A DNA stretch of 64,000 nt from Bactericera cockerelli. Its lineage: Eukaryota; Arthropoda; Insecta; Hemiptera; Triozidae. Both the position numbers and the translations under genes were made by a program. Below, one piece after another: positions 11,177-22,400 of the stretch. The DNA lies in contig CM044959.1 of NCBI GenBank assembly GCA_024516035.1, forward strand, positions 13,553,174 through 13,617,173, read 5' to 3'. The notes below the pieces were generated by a model. That model worked only from the letters and a program-made list of their open reading frames with translations, ran no database searches and was not told the origin of the DNA. Within the stretch, counting starts at the first letter, position 1. Each line of letters begins with the position of its first letter.

Positions 11177-13524
11177 CATGGGCGTAGCCAGGGGGGGGCA
11201 GGGGGGGGCAGCTGCCCCCCCCTAGAGAAACCTCAATAGTATGCAACATGGAAGGGGCAACTTAAATTTACATATGATATTTTTTGAAAAATATTTTTCG
11301 AGAAAAAAAAAAAAAAAACATTGAAAAACCTTAAAATCAAAAATCAAAGGATTTTCAAAAGGGTAAAAATATCAAGTAGACCCTAAAAAAAATATCAAAG
11401 CTCTCCCTGGCTTGTATAATTAGTGAGGCGCTCCAATGGAAAATCGGGGCGAGCAAATGGCCTTTTGGTGCCGATCAGGTTCAAACTGGGTTCCACCGAC
11501 AGGTATAAATGGCCACTATCTAGGGTTAGTGTTAGGGCCTTTCGTCACCTACTAGGGCCGAATTAGGGCCTTTTTGGAAAACCATATAATATATGCCGCT
11601 CTAACTCCTTCTGTGTTGCAGATGAAGCAAACATGTATAGAATATGAAATGTGTAGAATGTGTAGGCGCACCTTTTCGTGGTACCGTTCACGAGTTATAC
11701 GCAGAACAGAGATTTTTTCGTGCCAGTTTTGCCCTGCCTCTTTGGTAGCCTCTGGACGCCATTTTGTCATCTAAATATCTTCTCCCATACAAGATAAACA
11801 TTTTTTGTAAGGAAATTCACGCTTCATCTGGTGGCGCCAGCGGCGCAGAGGCGCTTGAATTTTTTGCGTTTTTTCGCCATAACTCTGGCTGCGTTAATGA
11901 CGAAAGGCTGATTTGTTGCGTTAGGTTCGTACAGACGAGGGCTACAAGAATATGTCATAAAAACAGCTTAAAGTTAAAATTAATGATATGTCAAAAAATG
12001 GCTGCTTTTTTTTCAATCGGTGATTATGCACCGATAAAGTGTCGCAAGCACATGATGTTACATATCGTTCGATTTGCCTTGACGACGCAAATCCAAAAAG
12101 GTATAACATTACCGCCTTAAGCCTTAAAATTGATTAATTTCAAGGCGACGATTAAAACGGTTTTTTCAAACGCCGTTTTAAGGCAGAAGGAGACGTTTTT
12201 TCGGCTTTTTGAAAAAAAGGGGGTAGAGGGTTAGGCAGAAACAGTGATTCTCCATGTGATTGCCTACATTTTTGCCAAAAAAAAATTGAAAATTTTAATC
12301 GTTAACCATGTTTTTAATTCATTTGAATTTTTTTTAATTATTTGAAAAATTAAAAAATTTTAGTGATTTTTCCGGGCCGTTTTCCGGGGCTATTATAAAC
12401 ATTAACAGGGCATATTGCATATCGATCGAACCGAAAAATTGTCAGCTACAAGAATTTTCTAAAAGAAAAGCTTCATATATAACCCAGTCCATGTGGGCGG
12501 GGCCGGTTCATTGATTAAAATTTTCGGAAAATTTTAATTTGCCCAAAGTGACTGTAAAATTTTATCAAAACTAGACCTCTTATCATTCGATGCGCATTGA
12601 CCTGGAAAATTCAAAAATGCCATAAACGATGTAGGTCAAAGCGACTAATCTCGAGTTAAGGCCAAAAAACTTTTAAGGCAAATTTAGGTCAAATTTGTTG
12701 CGTCAGACCTGTTTTTGCCGGCTTATTTGGGGGCGTTAACTTTATAGTAACAAGATAATTTTTTTTGTAAAACCACACAAATGACTTTTTTTGCCATTTA
12801 AATTTCAGATTTTTTTAAAAGGGCAAATAGGTCAAAATAATGAAAGATTGAAAAAAATGAAAAATAGGTCAACTTTTTTTTTTTTAATTTTGACCTAATG
12901 TGTTGCATATTAAAAGCTTTGTCTCTAAAAGTGACAATTAGTAGTAACTTTTTTTTTCTTAAATCAGTCAAGGTAGGGTCAATATAGGTCAATAAAGATT
13001 TTTCGTTACGGCAATTTTCAACGTTTCGACCGTACAAAAAGGCTCCTCGCTCAAAAAGTACTACCCAAATCGTTACGATCGGCACAGTTTTAGATTTGCA
13101 ATAAAATTGCGGTTCTAAATATGTATAATAAAGTATAATTATGTCCTCGCGACGAATCGAGATTTATACTCAAAAAACCTCAAAAGTAATGCGCTTTCGA
13201 TTTTAATTTTTTTTTTTTAGAAATTAACTTTGCATCAAATAAGTTTCAATAACATTGTTACCTGTATTCCATTCAATAAATAAAAAGCCTGTTCTAAAAT
13301 ATTATTGAGAGAGAAGAAAAGCTGTTTGTATTCGTTGTATGTGTAGGTACAAATTACAAATATATATTCAGTTTCTAGTGGGACCTTTGGATTTCAAGAA
13401 CAACAAAACAAATCGCTTCCACTGCCTTTTTCCGCACCCAAAGGACCCCACACCCCCCCCCCCCCCACTTTCGACACGGATATCTTTGTTGCCCCCCCTA
13501 GAGCGGATGCTGGCTACGCCCATG
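11177..13524. mobile_element. hAT-type DNA element, 2.35 kb, non-autonomous
   Basis: Terminal inverted repeats CATGGGCGTAGCCAG (left) and CTGGCTACGCCCATG (right), each with an adjoining G- or C-run, are flanked by identical 8-bp sequences ATACCGTT at 11169-11176 and 13525-13532. An 8-bp duplication with CA...TG ends is the hAT signature. The interior is AT-rich; the longest frame (11764-12120) has no recognisable transposase feature, so the element is probably non-autonomous. A much smaller relative is at 24966-25064. Confidence 0.75.
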
Positions 13525-13532
13525 ATACCGTT

Positions 13533-14340
13533 CAGTTCATTAATTAGTGGGTCTCTTGAACAAGGTGCCTGAAATTTGTTTGGGATCCATCAATAAATTA
13601 AATGACTAAGGTGATAGGTCTCTCCTAAAAGTTCTCATTATGTTGTTTTTAGACCAATACCTTGTTCGTGGGAGTGGTATAAGTTGAAGAGGAGAAAAAA
13701 ACAGGCTGTAAGAAAAAAAAAGAAAGGAAAATGGTGTCATGTCATAATAATAAAATATGTTAAATTTAATTATAAAATCAAAATTCAAAATACAGAGGGT
13801 TTCATTTTTTTCTCAATTTGTAAAATATAGTACAAGTCTACATGGGAAACTTACAAATCTCATAATTAAAAAATATTAGAACAGAGCAGCTCCCTCCATT
13901 AATTTATTCAATAGAGAAGAGATCCGAAAGACGCCGGCCTCAAGAAGTCATCAAAAGAAGGTGTAGATAAAAAAAAAACCCCACCACTCGCTTTCATTAC
14001 CTTACGTTTTACCGTCTGAAATATTGTAAAACCCTAAATTAGGGTTAAACAGTTTTTGTACAGAGTGCTAAAGCTCGCCCTCGATATTATTCTTCTTTGG
14101 ATCTGAAATTCGGAACGGAACCTCTTTGCATCATGTTCTATCCAAACATGGCTGACTAGCGGGAATCATTTCAAAAAATAAATATTGTGTCTTATCAGTT
14201 TATCAGCAAATTTAATTTAGTTTTCAATTTCATATTATTATAGTCTGTATAAGTTCACAGTGTCTACATAGCTTTTTTACAATCTACATTTTCAGTGTCT
14301 CAGGTGGTCAACTAATTATTGTTCAAAGAAATAGGTATAA
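13533..14340. other. Upstream region of the methyltransferase gene
   Basis: AT-rich, no family repeat recognised. An initiator-like TTATCAGTTTATCAG lies near 14193-14207, about 150 bp before the ATG, and is a possible transcription start; unproven. Confidence 0.25.
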
Positions 14341-14351
14341 TATCAATAATC

Positions 14352-14460
14352 ATGACTGAAAAGTGTGAATTCTGTGAGGAGGTTCAAAGACAGCACAGGG
14401 AGTCAACTTACAAAACTCCTACTCTCAGTAAAACAGGAAAAGTACTTCTAGCTTTGTCAG
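14352..14460 (+). CDS. ATPSCKMT: ATPSCKMT exon 1
   Basis: 109 nt, residues 1-36 plus one base. Starts [12 protein letters not shown]; donor TTGTCAG|gtaata. The split glycine codon is completed by exon 2. Confidence 0.8.
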
Positions 14461-16671
14461 GTAATAATAATTTTGACATACAGAATCAGCTTTGTATTAT
14501 GCTGATACCTCACTTTTGCAAATTCCAGATCTAAATTAACTAGAAGACATAATTTGTCAAATATATTAGACTTTGTTTGAATTTCTGGGTGAAAGGGATA
14601 CTGGAGCCCTAAGCCCATAGAATACATGAAGTATTTGTGAGTTTTATATGGATCCTGATTTGTATTGTTTATGGATAAAGTAAAAATCTTGATACTCATT
14701 AGATGTAAAGACCAAGAGCTCAACAGGATACTCAACTTACCCTTTATCATAGTTATGTAATACTAAGTCTGCAGGGGTAAAAAATCGTAAAACAGAATCA
14801 AGATCTCTAGGTAGTTTATTTCTAACTATGAACTTTCAATCTTTAAATTATAATAAAAAATCAAATATGTTTGCTTTTCTTTCAGGAGGAACAGCTTTGG
14901 CATTGACAACAATCTGTTATTCATTTGTGTCACCTGCATTTAGGAAAATCACTCTTCCATATGTTCCTGCAACAACAACACAAATTGCCAACATTCTGAA
15001 GGCATTAGAAGGAAGATCGGGTAGACTCATTGATCTTGGAAGTGGTGATGGTCGCATTGTAATTATTCCCATTTTTGTAATGTTTTAGAATAGGTATTTC
15101 TAGTTTTAGTAGGTAGTCCACTAAATACAACTGGTGTATATTACAGATTTAACTCTACTAAAAGAAAAACAAGAACTAGGAAGACATTTTTTGTTGTTGA
15201 GTAATTAAATTATATTAGAATAATATTAATTCATTTATTCATATTAATCAACAAAACTCTGAAATGACTGGACCAAATACATTCAAATGTGGCACCAAGT
15301 CAAAGTTTGCTATTTAGGTGCATATTAAAAAAGGATCTTTTAAAAAAAAAAATAGATTCCAAATGAGACTCCTATCATGGGCAAAAACTAAAATGGCAAC
15401 TAAGTGCAGGATTTTAACTAGTAATTATATAATATTATTTTCTTTAAATAATCAAATTAATTTGAGACTACCTATATATCTTTTCATAAAAATATTATTT
15501 TTTTCCATCAGATTTGTTCCATCCAATCTTCCTTTGCTCAAGAAATGTTCATAATTTTATTTCTGTGTACCTATATTTTCTTATTTAATAAAAGGTATTT
15601 TTTTCAGGTCATAGAGACAGCCAAAAAAGGCTTCAAAGCTGATGGTGTTGAGCTTAATCCATGGTTAGTTCTTTATTCAAAATGGAGTGCCTGGCGTAAT
15701 GGAGTCAGCAGAGATTGTTCATTCTTCAAGACTGACCTGTGGAAATATCCTCTGACACCTTATCCTAATATTGTCATTTTTGGTGTAGAGCAAATGGTAA
15801 GCTAGAAATTATTGAATTACCCCAACCCATGTTGTATGGATAGTTTCAAAATTATATTATGCCCAAACCTAAAAGTACCAATAGCCATTAGCTGTTGAAA
15901 CAATTTTTTCTGCTACTATATTAGAACTATTTGGGCAAATGAAAACATTGCCTTTAATTTGATTCCAAGCCATCAAATATGGTGGCTCTTATTTTGAAGG
16001 AAACACTTACATTGTTGTACACTTTCAACTGTTTAATATAATAATTCAACTTTATGACCTAACCTACTCTTCTTACATCTTGTAAAACTAAGTTAGATGT
16101 ACAGATGTACACATACCTGCTTAGGTTGTCACAATTTTAGTGGACATTACAATACTTGAAGTCCTCTAACATGGTATGAGTGGACTCTGGTTATCCAAGT
16201 AGAGAACACAGAAAAATTCCTACCCTGCTGCACATCAAACCCGGGTCACTGTGCATTAACCATGGTGAATTTATAAGTTAACTGTTTTACAGTTTTTGAA
16301 ATAAGTGTAGGTATTATTTAAAAAAAAAAAATCATATGTGTAGGTATACACTTTTTTATACTTTAAATAGCACACTTGTACGGTCATCTGGTACTGTACG
16401 CAAACACTTTTGTATACTTTAAATAGCACACTTGTGCTGTCATCTGGAAATGAAAAAACGAATACATCATTGAATTGTAAAACCCTAATCATTGGTATAA
16501 TTTCAGATGTCTCCTTTGGAAGTTAAATTTGAGAAGGAGTTGGTCAACAGTTGTGTCATAGCCTGCAGATTCCCATTGTCTAAATTTGATCCTGTGCTTA
16601 CCATAGGGGAGGGGATAGACGCTGTCTGGTGCTATGAGTTCTCTAAGAAACAATCTCAGAGTAGTCATTGA
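14352..16671 (+). CDS. ATPSCKMT: ATP synthase subunit c lysine methyltransferase-like (FAM173 family), 4 exons
   Basis: Exons 14352-14460, 14886-15058, 15608-15796 and 16507-16671 join in frame (GT...AG throughout) to a 211-residue protein; the human relative is about 230 residues. In animals this family trimethylates a lysine of the mitochondrial ATP synthase c-ring using S-adenosylmethionine. Visible features: a hydrophobic segment at about residues 30-60 that fits the family's membrane/mitochondrial targeting region; methyltransferase motif [12 protein letters not shown] (84-94); the acidic motif DGVELNPW with E expected to contact the cofactor ribose; [10 protein letters not shown] joined to MSPLE at the exon 3/4 junction, the family's FGV-x-x-MM-x-PLE signature; and [11 protein letters not shown] near the C-terminus. 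The ATG at 14352 is used because only a TTG lies upstream in frame before a stop. A poly(A) signal AATAAA is at 16777-16782. The gene converges on SLC38A9. Confidence 0.88.
14886..15058 (+). CDS. ATPSCKMT: ATPSCKMT exon 2
   Basis: 173 nt, acceptor ctttcag|GAGG, donor CGCATT|gtaatt. Carries the hydrophobic segment and the SAM-binding [11 protein letters not shown] motif. Confidence 0.88.
15608..15796 (+). CDS. ATPSCKMT: ATPSCKMT exon 3
   Basis: 189 nt, phase 0 at both ends; acceptor ttttttcag|GTC, donor CAAATG|gtaag. Encodes [16 protein letters not shown] and [10 protein letters not shown]. Confidence 0.9.
16160..16265 (-). repeat. SINE-D fragment within ATPSCKMT intron 3
   Basis: Diverged head and proximal body: the complements of CAGAAAAATTCCTACCCTGC and AAACCCGGGTCACTGTG match the SINE-D box B region. 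Confidence 0.45.
16507..16671 (+). CDS. ATPSCKMT: ATPSCKMT exon 4 (last coding)
   Basis: 165 nt including TGA; acceptor taatttcag|ATG. Encodes [25 protein letters not shown] and [12 protein letters not shown]. The last residues (KKQSQSSH) are not conserved. Confidence 0.88.
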   Translation: MSPLEVKFEKELVNSCVIACRFPLSKFDPVLTIGEGIDAVWCYEFSKKQSQSSH

Positions 16672-17284
16672 TGAGGTCTTTGGAAAAATTACCATACCTA
16701 CTGAAAATAGTGAGATGGATTTCTGAAAATAGTGAGATTTACTAGTTATTTAGAAACAAAAAAAAGAGGGGCCTAAAATAAACTTAAAGCAGTGGTACAA
16801 GAGTGCTATTGAAATCATGCTCCATATATATTATTATTGAAAATGGTATTTAACACCTTGGTCATGAAACACTCGCCAGTGAAGACATTTGTGTTTTGTG
16901 TTGGAACTTGCCAATATTGTACTATCCAACTTTCTAGTAGTTCTGGATTTCACACCCGGGACTATTTGCATACTGAACAAGCTCAACTGAATACTAGTCT
17001 TCTATAAATTGATTTTCAGATCCATTATATCATGTAGATTTTTTGTGAATATATTGCCGTAAAAATATTACTATTGTCAGTATTGTCCAACCTCTGAGAA
17101 TAATTGTTTCATGTGGAACAATTAAATCAGGCGGCAATCGAACCTGCCATACAGAAAAAAACCTGTATTATGGTTCTCCTATGCAGTGACATGTGACATG
17201 GCAGTCCTCGCCAACAGGCATATTCGTTACCAAGTTCGCCTTCTGTGTCGTTCTGTGATAGATTCTTTTACTTTTTATTTCTCT

Positions 17285-17482
17285 GTCCCGGTAGCTCAGT
17301 GGTAAAGACCAGTGAATTCAGTGAATCCAGAGGTCGCGGGTTGGAAACCCAGCTTGAACATGACAAGTTATCCTCCCTTTTGGGATTCATACCACATAGT
17401 GGTACGTCTTGGGCTTACTGCTGGAATAATGGGATTTGTTAGTTGGTATCAAGCAGTATAAAGAATGCGATATTATTATTAC
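17285..17482 (+). repeat. SINE-A copy, intergenic
   Basis: CCCGGTAGCTCAGTGGTAAA head, AGGTCGCGGGTTGGAAACC box B, standard body and (ATT)n tail. It sits between the two convergent genes. Confidence 0.8.
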
Positions 17483-19234
17483 AATATTACCAAAGGAGTT
17501 TTTTCTTAGTAATGGTACACTTATTCATAGGTTGTTGTGATAGTATCTAGTATTTATTAAAGAAAAATAAAAGTCAGTTATGTATAAAATTAAAATAATT
17601 AACGGCTTATTTTATTTACAAATTAGTTAGCCTAAAAGTTCAAGTTTCAACATTCGTAAATTTGTTCTTTCGCGCTGTGGTATTTATTCTTCTCAGCCTA
17701 TTTCTCCAAGTGATGCAAAAATCTTGGGGTAATATTTATGTTTGGTCAATATCATCTCATACTTATTAAATAAAAATTCAATCATCCGGATAGGAGTCGA
17801 TCCTCATTCTCTTATTTACCAGTCTTGGGCCCTAGACCGTGGCAACATGGCCATACTGAGTATAGATAGTTGATTTGAGAATACCCTTCCTCATTGAAGA
17901 ATTAAAAAAAAAAAAAAAACAAAACAAATTTACTGTTATATTGATGCAACTAACTTAAATTAAAAATAATAATAAATAATAACGATTGATATAATAATCT
18001 TGGGCTTATACATTTAAATTTTAAATCTTACAGAAATCTTGCAAAGTTGACTTTCAACTGAAGATTGACTTGCCGAACAAATTGAGTGATGTCCACTGCA
18101 ACAGCATTAATTTTTTTTGGATAGAGAGAAAACATCACCGTGATTATTTTTACCAATATTTTCTCTCGTAATTTTCCCGTTTGAACTTTTATTTATTTAA
18201 AATATAGATTGTGTTTAATAATTTTCATAGTTAATTTTGTTTAAAATGTAATTGAAAAAGTTGTCATTTCAATAAAATTTAACTGTAAAAAAAACTTCTT
18301 GAAATCTGCCATTTTTCTTTAAAGGCATTTACACATTGCGTTTAACACCTACGTAAAATGATAACAATAAATTGAGATGCAAAACGTTTTTGGTTACCAA
18401 GGCTCCAAATATTGACAGGGCTCATGGTCTGGAGGTCAGTGCTCGTGTCTCTCCTTAGTAATAGAACTTTTCAATAAAAAGAAAATAAATGAAAAAATAC
18501 TTAACAACTTATCTCTTTTTTTCAACAAAATATCGATCGGGGATGGACGGCTTAATTTTTTACGTTTACAAATACAAAAAACCGACCGAGAACAATACTT
18601 TCTATACCTTTGATAAGTAATAGAGAGTTAGAGAGTAATGATATCATTTCAAAAAATCTCAAAAAAATTCATAGATAAGTAGTACTTTCGTTGTACGTCA
18701 AAGAATAAAATCCGTTACTTTCCTTTCTATAGGATAACAGTAAAAAAACACAAATTAAAAAAAACTATAACACAAAAGTCATAAAAACTAAAATTCAATA
18801 AAATTGTGACTACATCTTCTCTTGTTCATATGAATTGATCTGAGCGCACGGCAGTGCGCCAGGCCACGTCCCAGCAAGCATCTTTATATAAAATTAAAAA
18901 AAAAGAATTCTTCCTCAAAAAAGGTACACGACCTAATTATAAAATTTCCAAAGGATAAAACTTTTCTAAATAAGATCACAGACATTTTCGCAAGTTAAAA
19001 AAAATCTTTTCGCTTATGTAAGCCACAATCTGACAATGTTAATGGCGGATTAGTGACTGCAATTTTGACGATTGCTACAGCAACAACAACAACGACAACA
19101 ACAAAGAATTTACAGACGAGACAATTTTTTGAAAAGGGGACAAAAAATAGTCCCGCGCAGAATTCACGGGCCAAAATGAGGATAAGATCACAGACAAAAC
19201 CATTTTCTCAGGTTTTCCGAAGTTTTCTGCTCGC
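17483..19234. other. AT-rich intergenic DNA / SLC38A9 3' flank
   Basis: No ORF of note. The region must hold the SLC38A9 3' UTR. On the - strand an AATAAA (TTTATT on +) lies near 18190, about 1 kb past the stop; whether it is used is unknown. Confidence 0.4.
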
Positions 19235-19403
19235 CTAAACCACAAAGAACTGCGCAACCAGGTTGAGGAATCCGAGCAGGACAATGAAACTGTGGAAGAG
19301 GAAGGACGGGATGGACATTTCCTCCCGCTTGTTCTGGGAGGAGAGGTGGAGAATACTAGGGAGGGTGAAAATGTAGATGAACCCGCCGAGAGCTCCCGTG
19401 AAC
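19235..19403 (-). CDS. SLC38A9: SLC38A9 last coding exon with TM10-TM11
   Basis: 169 nt including TAG; acceptor TTACCCTCAG|GTTC. Encodes FTGALGGFIYIFTLPSIL and FLFHSFIVLLGFLNLVAQFF, ending VV. Confidence 0.95.
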
Positions 19404-22400
19404 CTGAGGGTAAAAATTCATAGTTAATAATTGGTTAGAGCAAAATAGAAGAAAATGTTCTTTAGAAGGATATAGTAAATGATCAAAAAGTGCTAGTTAT
19501 CCGTGTTATTATTATTATTTAATGACTAATTTAAATACGCCGAAGGTCACTTTTTTAATGGTAGTACGGTTTAATTCCAGGGGGATTAATTAGGGTTTTT
19601 GATACTTTGAATGTGGCCAGTGAAATATTTTCAAGTACTACAAAAATTGAAAAATGATCCATCTAGAGTCTAGATTCTAGACTCTAGAAGCCTCATCACT
19701 CAAGAAGGACATTTTGAAACCGCCAGGGTTCACTTTTTATGGTCTAAGTACTCTATTAAATTATTTGAGAAGCAACCTAGAAAGTTTGTTGGCCAAAAAT
19801 ATCTCCCAGATACGAAAAATATCCATTTTTGTACCAAGTACATGGGAATTTATTGAAGAAAAAACCCACATTTTCAATCTTTTAGCGCTTAAAAGGAAAA
19901 AAAAACTCCTTCTAATTTTTTAAACTAAAAAATTAACCCTTAAACCCACTCCGTCCTCACCTGAGCACGGTTCCAATCTGCGGGAGAAAGATGGCGAACA
20001 GCACGCACACAACTACAATGGTCGTGTTCAGCAGCAGCACCTGGTAGAAGCCGGGGTAGGGGGGTTTCTTCAGGGCGGCGAATATCTGCACCCGCAGCAT
20101 GTAGGTGATGAGTGGGTACACGGTGGTGAGTTGGAACAGGAGGAACATGCGGGCCGCAAGGGTTAACACGTCGTGACGAAGGAAGTTGTTCAGGAGGTTC
20201 TGAAATTAATAAGTTTGACACAAATGTAATTGTTTGTACGTTTTGATCATCCTGTACAAGTGTACATATACGAGTAGGTAGGGGTAAATGTATAAAAAAA
20301 TCGTTAGTTTTAAAATATTGTTACCTATTATATGACCTGTTTGGAGGGTTTTCAGTACGATTAACACTGCAACTTAATTAATTCTATTGTGAACTGTGAC
20401 CCTCAATGTTGTATAACATGAGATAAAATATGTTTTGAAAACATTGTTATGACAAGTCTTAAGATTTGAAATTTCGTCATGATAAATCTCAAGTTTTGAA
20501 ATATTATTGCAGAATATATTCACTCTTCCTGTTGATTTCATTAATCTGACTGAACTTATGTCAGTGATTCCTTTGAATAACTGTAGTTATTCAAAGTCAA
20601 TAATAATAAGCTTAGTAGCTTAATCGATAAGGCGGCGGACGTGATATCGGAGGTTGGTAGTTCAAGTCCCAAGTTAAGCAAATGTTTTTTTATGTTTTTT
20701 TTTTGTAATGAACATTTATTTAAAGAGAGGTCTATAACAATCGAAGTCCTTGCCCCACGAAGCAAATGTTTAGTAAAGATATTTTAAATAGTTGTGATAT
20801 CACGATTGTGATTAACATAGATATCCATGATAACTTTTTTTAGTTCTACCGTGAGATGCTACCGTGTTTCCTTTCCTAAGGGTCATGGAAATATTCATCA
20901 TCATAGGGTGGCGTCATCGTGAACGCTGGTAGCCAGAAAGTGGAGGAATGACTCAGCACTTCTACCACTCTCTTTACAAGGAGGCTAATAATTGACAAGG
21001 GCCCCCAGAACCAAGCCAATGCTGCTCTACTCCCTGTTTTTAGACCCCCAGCCAGACTGCTGGTCTACTGCCTACATACACAGTCTCAACCTCAACATAA
21101 CTTTCCTTTGCACTTTCTCGAGCTCTGTCACATACTTTTGCCATCTGGTGACCGCTGACCATATTATTAAAACAACGCTTTATTAGTTATAAATGGACAT
21201 TATGTACATACAAATAATTATTATAACAATGAAAATAAAGGAAACAATATATACAATAAAAATGAAAAAGAACAGAAAATATATAAAAACATATTTATGT
21301 CCTAACTAAAGGGCGGGGTTATTGCCTATGGCAATCTCTTCCACCCAACCCTAGTGACAGAAATATTACTATGATTATTTTTGTTGATAGAAATTTATTG
21401 ATACTGTACAAATAATTACAGCACAAGATCAGTTGCAACAAAACTTTTAACTGTGCTTCTACATCACACAACATCTTTTGAAAAATCTTTCCAGATATGC
21501 ACAGTCCGACTTTGGAATTCGTTGCCATCTGAAATTAGAAATTTACAAAACCTAAGTTTATTCAAATCTGAAGTGGTTCGTTACTTGAAGCTTGAGTAAA
21601 GAGACGCTTCTTCGTCGGTTGGGTGGAAGAGCTCATTCATGAGAACCCTGCCACAATAGGAAAGCCAAAAAAAAAAAATACTGTGGACACTCACATCCTG
21701 GATGCAGGACTTGGCGAGCGGGAACGTGATGTAGAAAATCAGCCCGACCGCGGCGTAGGTGAGGAAAACCAACAGGTAGGCGATGCTCAGGTCCCGCCCA
21801 TTGTGCTCCTGATGGCGGTTGTTCCGCATGATGGTGATGATGATGTTGTGAATGAACATGGAGAGAGCCAGCACGCCGGTGGTGGCCGGGAAGTTGAGGC
21901 TGAACAGTTTCACGTGGTGGATGGAGGTGGTGTCGGAGAAATCGACGTTGATGCCCCAGCGCCACGCCTTGATGAGAACGAAGATGATGAGGAAGAGAAC
22001 CGACAGGGTGCCTGGAACAGAATAAATTCAAGTAGAATTTTAATAATATTAATAATATCGCCTTATTTATACTGCCCGACAGGCGCGGCCGGTGCTAAGG
22101 GGCTGCGGAACTGCAGCGCCCCCAGACAAAAAGGGGAAAAAAATCCAGTCTAGCTCGTACACAGTGAAAATCATTGCACATTTCTAGAAAATTAATTAAT
22201 AACTATTATGATTGCCATGGTAAACAAATTCAAACTAGTCAGGTATTAAGAGAGAAACTCTATGAATCCCATTTTAGTCCAGTTTATGTGGCAGCACCCC
22301 CAAACCATTTTCTCACCCGCCGCGCCTGCTGCCCGATAAGGACTATTAAAGTCCCATTATTCCAGCAGTAAACCCAAGACGTATTATTATGTGGTAAAAA

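Noticed and set aside
11764..12120. 118-codon frame inside the hAT element
   Set aside because: No transposase or other domain, unremarkable composition, lies across AT-rich filler; probably chance.
15318..15554. 78-codon frame inside ATPSCKMT intron 2
   Set aside because: Low-complexity Lys/Ile/Asn translation of AT-rich intron; the flanking splice sites and motif continuity leave it out.
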